From Methanobacteriota archaeon (lineage in GTDB: Archaea; Halobacteriota; Methanosarcinia; Methanosarcinales; Methanosarcinaceae), in NCBI GenBank assembly GCA_030837265.1, contig JAUPKV010000283.1, positions 1 to 10,385 on the forward strand: a stretch of 10,385 bases of DNA, in the 5' to 3' direction. How positions within the stretch are numbered: position 1 is the stretch's first letter; every line of letters begins with the position of its first letter. This document shows positions 6,236 through 10,385 of this stretch, piece after piece. A model generated the notes under the pieces. The model saw nothing but the letters and a program-made list of their open reading frames with translations, was not told where the DNA came from and made no database searches. A program made the translations under genes and the position numbers.

Positions 6236-6257
6236 TTTACAGAATTTTTACAGAATT
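6236..6257. repeat. Two perfect 11-bp direct repeats in the gap before the lipid-kinase gene
   Basis: TTTACAGAATT occurs twice back to back (6236-6246 and 6247-6257), ending 23-35 nt before the possible start codons of the next gene. One helical turn per unit would suit a protein-binding site, but the piece is short and AT-rich, so slippage alone could explain it. Confidence 0.7.
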
Positions 6258-6291
6258 ATAACCTCCTTGAAATCCTGAGATGGAGCATTAT

Positions 6292-6915
6292 ATGCTGTCC
6301 TCGAAAAATCTATTTGTCGGACCCCACGGAGAAGTCGTTTTTGAGTTCCTCAGAAAGGCTGTGCACCTGGTTTCAATTCTAATTGTGCTCATATACGAGT
6401 TTTTCGGAAAAGAAGCTGTACTCTGGGTGCTCATATCCTTCCTGGTTATTATGCTCTGCCTGGACTATTTCCGACTCGAGCATAATATGAAAATACCTTT
6501 TTTCCACACCATGTACCGGGAGAATGAAGCTAACCGTTTAGGAGGTCATATCTTTTTCTCCCTCGGAGCAATCACGGTAATTGCCCTTTACAGCAAAGAA
6601 ATCGCATATGCTGCAGTCCTTATGACAACCTTTGGAGATATGGCTGCAACCTTAATAGGAAAGTTCTACGGGAAAAAGAGAGTTTTCTACCGGATCTTTA
6701 AAAATAATAAATCTATTGAAGGTTCGGTCTCCGAATTCATTGTCGATTTCATGATCGGAATGCTTATCCTTGGAGACCCGTTTATTTCCCTGGTTATGGC
6801 ATTCGTTGCAACCCTTACTGAGACTGCGGTCAATAAAATTGACGACAACCTTGTAGTGCCGATTTTTTGCGGTTTTTTCGGCCAGCTTGCCCGGATCTTG
6901 CTTACATATTTCTAA
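6292..6915 (+). CDS. Dolichol kinase / CTP-dependent lipid kinase-like membrane protein (SEC59/DGK1/VTE5 family)
   Basis: Read from ATG 6280 the protein has 211 aa; from ATG 6292, 207 aa. In 211-aa numbering it shows RKAVHL (25-30), FGDMAATLIGKFYGKK (118-133), KNNKSIEGSVSEF (141-153) and DDNLVVPI (188-195). These are the conserved blocks of the SEC59 dolichol kinase / DGK1 / phytol kinase family (COG0170), which use CTP (or ATP) to phosphorylate a lipid alcohol. There are about six hydrophobic helices. An archaeal substrate could be dolichol or another isoprenoid alcohol, making the lipid phosphate that carries sugars for glycosylation (inference). ATG 6292 is preferred because GGAG (6282-6285) lies 6 nt upstream; 6280 has no ribosome site. 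It is the last gene of the plus-strand lipid-glycan group and converges on the VWA gene. Confidence 0.85.
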   Translation: MLSSKNLFVGPHGEVVFEFLRKAVHLVSILIVLIYEFFGKEAVLWVLISFLVIMLCLDYFRLEHNMKIPFFHTMYRENEANRLGGHIFFSLGAITVIALYSKEIAYAAVLMTTFGDMAATLIGKFYGKKRVFYRIFKNNKSIEGSVSEFIVDFMIGMLILGDPFISLVMAFVATLTETAVNKIDDNLVVPIFCGFFGQLARILLTYF

Positions 6916-6937
6916 TATTTTTATAGGGGCTGTGCGA
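6913..6937 (+). terminator. T-rich archaeal-type terminator between convergent genes
   Basis: Just past the stop codon lies TATTTTTATAG, a T-run with no hairpin, as used by archaeal RNA polymerase. Only 22 bp separate this gene from the convergent VWA gene, so the two 3' ends of mRNA probably overlap. Confidence 0.4.
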
Positions 6938-9445
6938 TTATCTTTCGGCCTCATCCGGCTTACTGAGCTTTCTCATTTCCTTTACGCGCCTGGCAACGAT
7001 TTCACTGAGATAAAGGATCAGAGCTGCAAGGAATACATAAATTTTCAAACTAACAGATTCGGCTGCCTCCTTTTGAGAGTTCTGCCGGGCATCTTTCAGG
7101 AGAAAAGCTCTTGCTTCTTTCTCACTGTAAATCTTCCCTCCGGTCGCAACGATAAGAGGCTCAATTTCTTTATTCAGCCCTAAGTCGCGATATTCAAGAG
7201 CATAATTTACCGCAAGCGGATAACCTGAAATGTCATGGATTCCCGTACTTTCGGGATTTACACTTGTTTCGTAGGTATTCCTTCCGGTCAGAGCAAAGTT
7301 AAGAGCAGTTCCGTCAATGTTCAATTTAGGGATTCCCTGGTCGTACATTGTAAGGGTAAGGTCCGAAGGGGTACCAAGCCAGGTATCCGGGCCTTCAAGT
7401 ACAGCTCCTATTTTAGCCCTTGGATTCCCTATTGCCCAGTTGAACGTGCCCGAAACAAGTTTGGCGCCGGTGCCGTTGTAAAGCTCGGATGCCCATTGTG
7501 CGTTTTCACCTTTTCCGTTGTCCGTGGTAAGGGCTGCAACTCGGCCTAATCCGTAGCGCCAGGTGGTAAGCACGGGCTTTCCGTTAGTAGCGGTAATTAC
7601 CAGCCTTTCGGCTCCGGCTTTCGGGGTTACGTCATTATATCCGGTGACATTGGCTGTAAGGTTTAAATTTTTCGTGATGAAGTGGTCCGGGGAATATACG
7701 TAGAGAGGGTAGGTAGCAGAGCCTTCTTGCTGCTGATTCTTATCCTCCTGAGATTTTTGGGTCGATCCGAATGAAATGTCAGCCCTGGATCCCAGCTCTA
7801 TTTTTCTATAATTTCCTCCAAGTCCCAGTTCCTTCATTAAGCTCTCTGCATAAAACTCTTTAGTTTTAGGATCTGCCTGGTTTGGAGCTGCTAACGAGTG
7901 AACATGAATGAAATATAGATTTACGCCCATTGACTTCAGTTCTTTTGCAGCCTGAAGACTTGGGTCGTAGGATTCCTTTACACCCCCATCCGAAATAATA
8001 ATAGCATCTCGTTCCCCGTCCTTGACCGCAAGCATATCTTTTGCGATTCCGAGGCCCTGTTCTAAAGAGGTTTTTTCCTGTTCGCTGGTGGTCAACTTCG
8101 AGATCTTATCTTTCAGGATAGCCTGGTTCTGCGGAAGGCCCATAAATAAAAACCCTCCGGAAACATCGTATCCCTCACTCCCGAATGCAATAACACCTAC
8201 ATTTGCATCTTTGAGGTTCTTGTTCTGGAGAATATATATGGCATTTGCAAGGATATCTGCATGAGTCCCGGTATTATTGACTCTGGTATCTTCCTTTATG
8301 CTTCCGCCCTGCGTGCTTGGGGATACGTCAATAATCAGGACAAGATTCCTTCCTCCCTTATACTCGGAGGGTTTCGAAATTACAGGAAGGAGACCTTCAA
8401 GAGAAGAATTAAGGTAATTGCCATAATTATATGCCCGTTCTCCTCCAACTACGACAAGCCCGCCTCCGTTACTTACATACTTCTTGATTTCGTTTATCTG
8501 GGCCTCCGAAAGGGTACTGATATAACGGTTGTCCAGCACCAGAACTTTGCTGCTCTCAAGTACACTTGCTCCGGGATAACTATTGTAGGAAGAAACGTTA
8601 TAAAGGCTGTTAAGGACTTGCGCCAGGGAAGAGTCAGGCTCATCAGTTACAATGGTAAGCTTCGGTTTGGGAATTACATAAATTGATTTCTGGAATTCGT
8701 TGTTTACCTTATTGAGGTCTTCTCCGGATGAAGTGATTTTTACAGTAAGATTGTGAGCCCCAAGGGTTGTGAAAGCCTGATTAATCGGAATGGTATTATT
8801 TCGGCTGCTCTGGACAAAATTCCTGCTCTGGAAAATTATTCCATCAACATATACCTCAAGGAAATAACTTACATTCTTTTCGGAAGCCTGGCGGACGACT
8901 ATTTCAAACTCATTCTGGCTGTCCACTATGACAGTCTTGTCCCCGAGCACTTCGACACTGAGATCATTTGTTTTAAGCTCGGGTTGCACAAGATATACCG
9001 AAGTATTGGTTTGTTTTGCAAAATCCAGGGCATCAGCAAGGCTTTTTCCCGAGTTGCTGTTCCCGTCGGTCACCAGGACAATCTGGCTGCCGGTACCGGC
9101 ATATTGGGTAACTGCATCTCCAAGAGCTGTCTTGTCTCCACTTAATTTGACTAAAGATGTGGGGGTGTTAGCTGTAAGAGCTTTATACAACTCAGTACCG
9201 GTTTCTGCAGAAAAGAGATTCATGCTTGAAGTCTGGTCCTGAACAAGCACTAGCGAGGGGTTCTCTTCACCGGTAGTCTTTGTAACCGTTGTAAAAGGGG
9301 CAGCCAGTGCAAGGATTAGCAGGAAAGCAACCAGCATCCTCCATTCCACAAGCTTCGTTTTTGTCTTCCGGAGAAAATAAAACCCGATAATAATTACGGG
9401 AACAATAAGCAAAAGCAGCTCGGGGTGTTCTAAAGATATGTTCAT
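6938..9445 (-). CDS. Large membrane protein with two VWA domains and a GATase-like domain (Bat/VWA family)
   Basis: This 835-aa protein begins with two membrane helices (about 9-25 and 36-53) like the BatA N-terminus, and ends with a third (about 802-818) and a basic tail. The long middle part should face outside. Visible domains: VWA-1 (about 63-155) with a DxTxS MIDAS (D70, T72, S74), T106 and TDG at D127; a beta-rich linker (160-258); a glutamine-amidotransferase-like domain (261-356, KYVSNGGGLVVVGG) without an evident catalytic Cys; VWA-2 (366-560) with DVSPS (D373, S375, S377), T459 and SDGG at D486; and a C-terminal beta-rich part (580-790). Such proteins bind divalent metal and assemble protein complexes, often with MoxR AAA ATPases; none is in view here. 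It has ten ectodomain sequons. The start overlaps the upstream stop (ATGA), with GGGGTGA 3 nt before ATG. Confidence 0.87.
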   Translation of the reverse strand: MNISLEHPELLLLIVPVIIIGFYFLRKTKTKLVEWRMLVAFLLILALAAPFTTVTKTTGEENPSLVLVQDQTSSMNLFSAETGTELYKALTANTPTSLVKLSGDKTALGDAVTQYAGTGSQIVLVTDGNSNSGKSLADALDFAKQTNTSVYLVQPELKTNDLSVEVLGDKTVIVDSQNEFEIVVRQASEKNVSYFLEVYVDGIIFQSRNFVQSSRNNTIPINQAFTTLGAHNLTVKITSSGEDLNKVNNEFQKSIYVIPKPKLTIVTDEPDSSLAQVLNSLYNVSSYNSYPGASVLESSKVLVLDNRYISTLSEAQINEIKKYVSNGGGLVVVGGERAYNYGNYLNSSLEGLLPVISKPSEYKGGRNLVLIIDVSPSTQGGSIKEDTRVNNTGTHADILANAIYILQNKNLKDANVGVIAFGSEGYDVSGGFLFMGLPQNQAILKDKISKLTTSEQEKTSLEQGLGIAKDMLAVKDGERDAIIISDGGVKESYDPSLQAAKELKSMGVNLYFIHVHSLAAPNQADPKTKEFYAESLMKELGLGGNYRKIELGSRADISFGSTQKSQEDKNQQQEGSATYPLYVYSPDHFITKNLNLTANVTGYNDVTPKAGAERLVITATNGKPVLTTWRYGLGRVAALTTDNGKGENAQWASELYNGTGAKLVSGTFNWAIGNPRAKIGAVLEGPDTWLGTPSDLTLTMYDQGIPKLNIDGTALNFALTGRNTYETSVNPESTGIHDISGYPLAVNYALEYRDLGLNKEIEPLIVATGGKIYSEKEARAFLLKDARQNSQKEAAESVSLKIYVFLAALILYLSEIVARRVKEMRKLSKPDEAER

Positions 9446-10385
9446 AGTTCACCCCTCTGGCGCACGATCAGGATTTCAAGCAGTAAGAGCAGGAACATGA
9501 ATACTATTAGATAATTGGCAATCTCTTTTTTGGCAGTATAGCTGTCTGCCTTAACAACTTTATTTTTATCTTCAGTTGCAGCCCGTTTTACCAGTTCGGA
9601 AGCATCGACTCTGGTGTCGGATTCCTTATCACTGTATATATTGGCTGCGATTTTTTTCCCGGAAATCTCATAGATCCCGGCTTCGTCAAAAATCACTTTG
9701 TTCGAAGTAAAGGTCTTCGTGGGAGTTTTGACCTGCTCTGTTTTCGAAAGTGCCGTCAATGTACCGGTTTTCAGGTTGTATTCGGTAATGTCTCCCGTCC
9801 CTCCGATCCATTGCACAAATTTTATCCAGAATACGGGATATTCGGGCAGGTTGTGGAAATTGTTCCAGGTTCCACTTTCGCTGCTCGCTTCGATGCTGAT
9901 GTTCATTTGATTAGTATTGTTCATTTGATTAGTATTGTTCATTTGATTAGTATTGTTCGTCTTACTGCTGACGTTCGTCTCGCTGGTTTGCACATTCCCG
10001 AGCTCGTCATTGAAGCCCATATAAAATACAGTTCCCTTGCCTACCTGCCAGTAACTGAGTAGAGGGACACCGTTTTCAAGGGACATCAGAGTAGTCGATC
10101 CTGTCCTTTCGCTTGCATTCAGGTATTTGCGGACGGATATTTCATCAGTCTTAATGTCCCTTGTAACACTGCTCTGCTGAACTTCTTTCACCGCTAAGCC
10201 CTTTTCATCACTCGAAACTTCGATGGGCTTTACTGGAAGAATCTTTATAAGGTTTAGCTCGGTTTTGTCCGGAACCAGAGCTTCGCTTGCAATGAAAACC
10301 ACATTTCCTCCGTTTCGGACGTAACTATCAATCCTGTCGACAGAACTGTTGGCAATAGGAGTGTCTTTCTGCGCGAGCACTACAA
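9442..10385 (-). CDS. BatA-like membrane protein, C-terminal part (runs off the window)
   Basis: The frame is open to the right edge, so the N-terminus is missing and about 314 residues are seen. The first 50 or so (VVLAQKDTP...DSYVRNGGNVVFIASEAL) match the amidotransferase-like segment of the neighbouring VWA protein, and LLSYWQVGKGTVFYMGF parallels its TTWRYGLGRVAAL. Then come YPVFWIKFVQWIGG and FDEAGIYEISGKKIAANIYSDKESDT, typical of the BatA C-terminal part. A single membrane helix (about 20 residues, IANYLIVFMFLLLLLEILIV) precedes the short RQRGEL tail. A lost N-terminal BatA/VWA region is expected but not visible. Seven N-X-S/T sequons are present, five of them within about 30 residues in and around a short tandem repeat. 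It overlaps the downstream VWA gene by 4 nt, so the two are probably made together and may form a complex. Confidence 0.82.
   Translation of the reverse strand, partial: VVLAQKDTPIANSSVDRIDSYVRNGGNVVFIASEALVPDKTELNLIKILPVKPIEVSSDEKGLAVKEVQQSSVTRDIKTDEISVRKYLNASERTGSTTLMSLENGVPLLSYWQVGKGTVFYMGFNDELGNVQTSETNVSSKTNNTNQMNNTNQMNNTNQMNISIEASSESGTWNNFHNLPEYPVFWIKFVQWIGGTGDITEYNLKTGTLTALSKTEQVKTPTKTFTSNKVIFDEAGIYEISGKKIAANIYSDKESDTRVDASELVKRAATEDKNKVVKADSYTAKKEIANYLIVFMFLLLLLEILIVRQRGEL
9901..9954 (-). repeat. Three perfect 18-bp in-frame tandem repeats in the BatA-like gene
   Basis: The unit GTTCATTTGATTAGTATT (plus strand) occurs three times without change (9901-9918, 9919-9936, 9937-9954), followed by a 4-nt partial copy. 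On the coding strand each unit gives six residues of the NNTNQM type and one N-N-T sequon. Perfect identity suggests recent expansion or contraction by slippage; every change keeps frame. Confidence 0.95.

Noticed and set aside
8753..9242. Overlapping plus-strand open frames of 104-130 codons opposite the VWA gene
   Set aside because: Two frames open at once opposite a well-supported long gene; no ribosome sites or domains.
1..10385. CRISPR array, tRNA/rRNA genes, insertion sequence or integrase
   Set aside because: No spaced direct repeats, no recognisable tRNA arms and no transposase motifs were found on either strand.

Overview
The window looks like archaeal chromosome, most likely a methanogen of the Methanosarcina type. 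The grounds are the gene families present: SlyD-like short FKBPs, a lipoprotein with an archaeal-type lipobox, an archaeal sugar nucleotidyltransferase with a left-handed beta-helix tail, and paired BatA/VWA membrane proteins. Shine-Dalgarno sites complementary to 16S 3' ends, AT-rich TATA-like boxes and no bacterial -35/-10 pattern agree with this. The genus is an inference. No RNA gene, CRISPR array or insertion sequence was seen.

Layout. (1) 110-2281, plus strand: three FKBP-type prolyl isomerase paralogues (cytosolic; exported lipoprotein; a third with altered pocket residues), then a small membrane-anchored OB-fold protein. (2) 2420-2704, plus strand: a cysteine-containing orphan of 94 aa with its own promoter. 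(3) 2910-3743, minus strand: an intact caspase/metacaspase-like peptidase, divergent from the next group across a 150-170 bp AT-rich promoter region. (4) 3914-6915, plus strand: a sugar-1-phosphate nucleotidyltransferase, a flippase-like (LPG synthase transmembrane family) protein and a dolichol-kinase/CTP-dependent lipid-kinase-like protein, together suggesting a lipid-linked glycan or glycolipid pathway. (5) 6938-10385, minus strand: a coupled pair of large surface-facing membrane proteins. One has two VWA domains around a glutamine-amidotransferase-like domain. The other is BatA-like and runs off the right edge.

The most striking point cuts across these regions. The exported FKBP carries eight N-X-S/T sequons, while its two cytosolic-looking paralogues carry one and none. 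The only two perfect coding tandem repeats noted (680-769 and 9901-9954) lie in two unrelated exported proteins, and each repeat unit encodes exactly one sequon. With glycan-lipid genes between them, this suggests selection for N-glycan display on surface proteins. I see no wholly new multi-gene defence-like system; the best candidates for new biology are the sequon-repeat pattern, the caspase with its operator-like palindrome, and the VWA pair.
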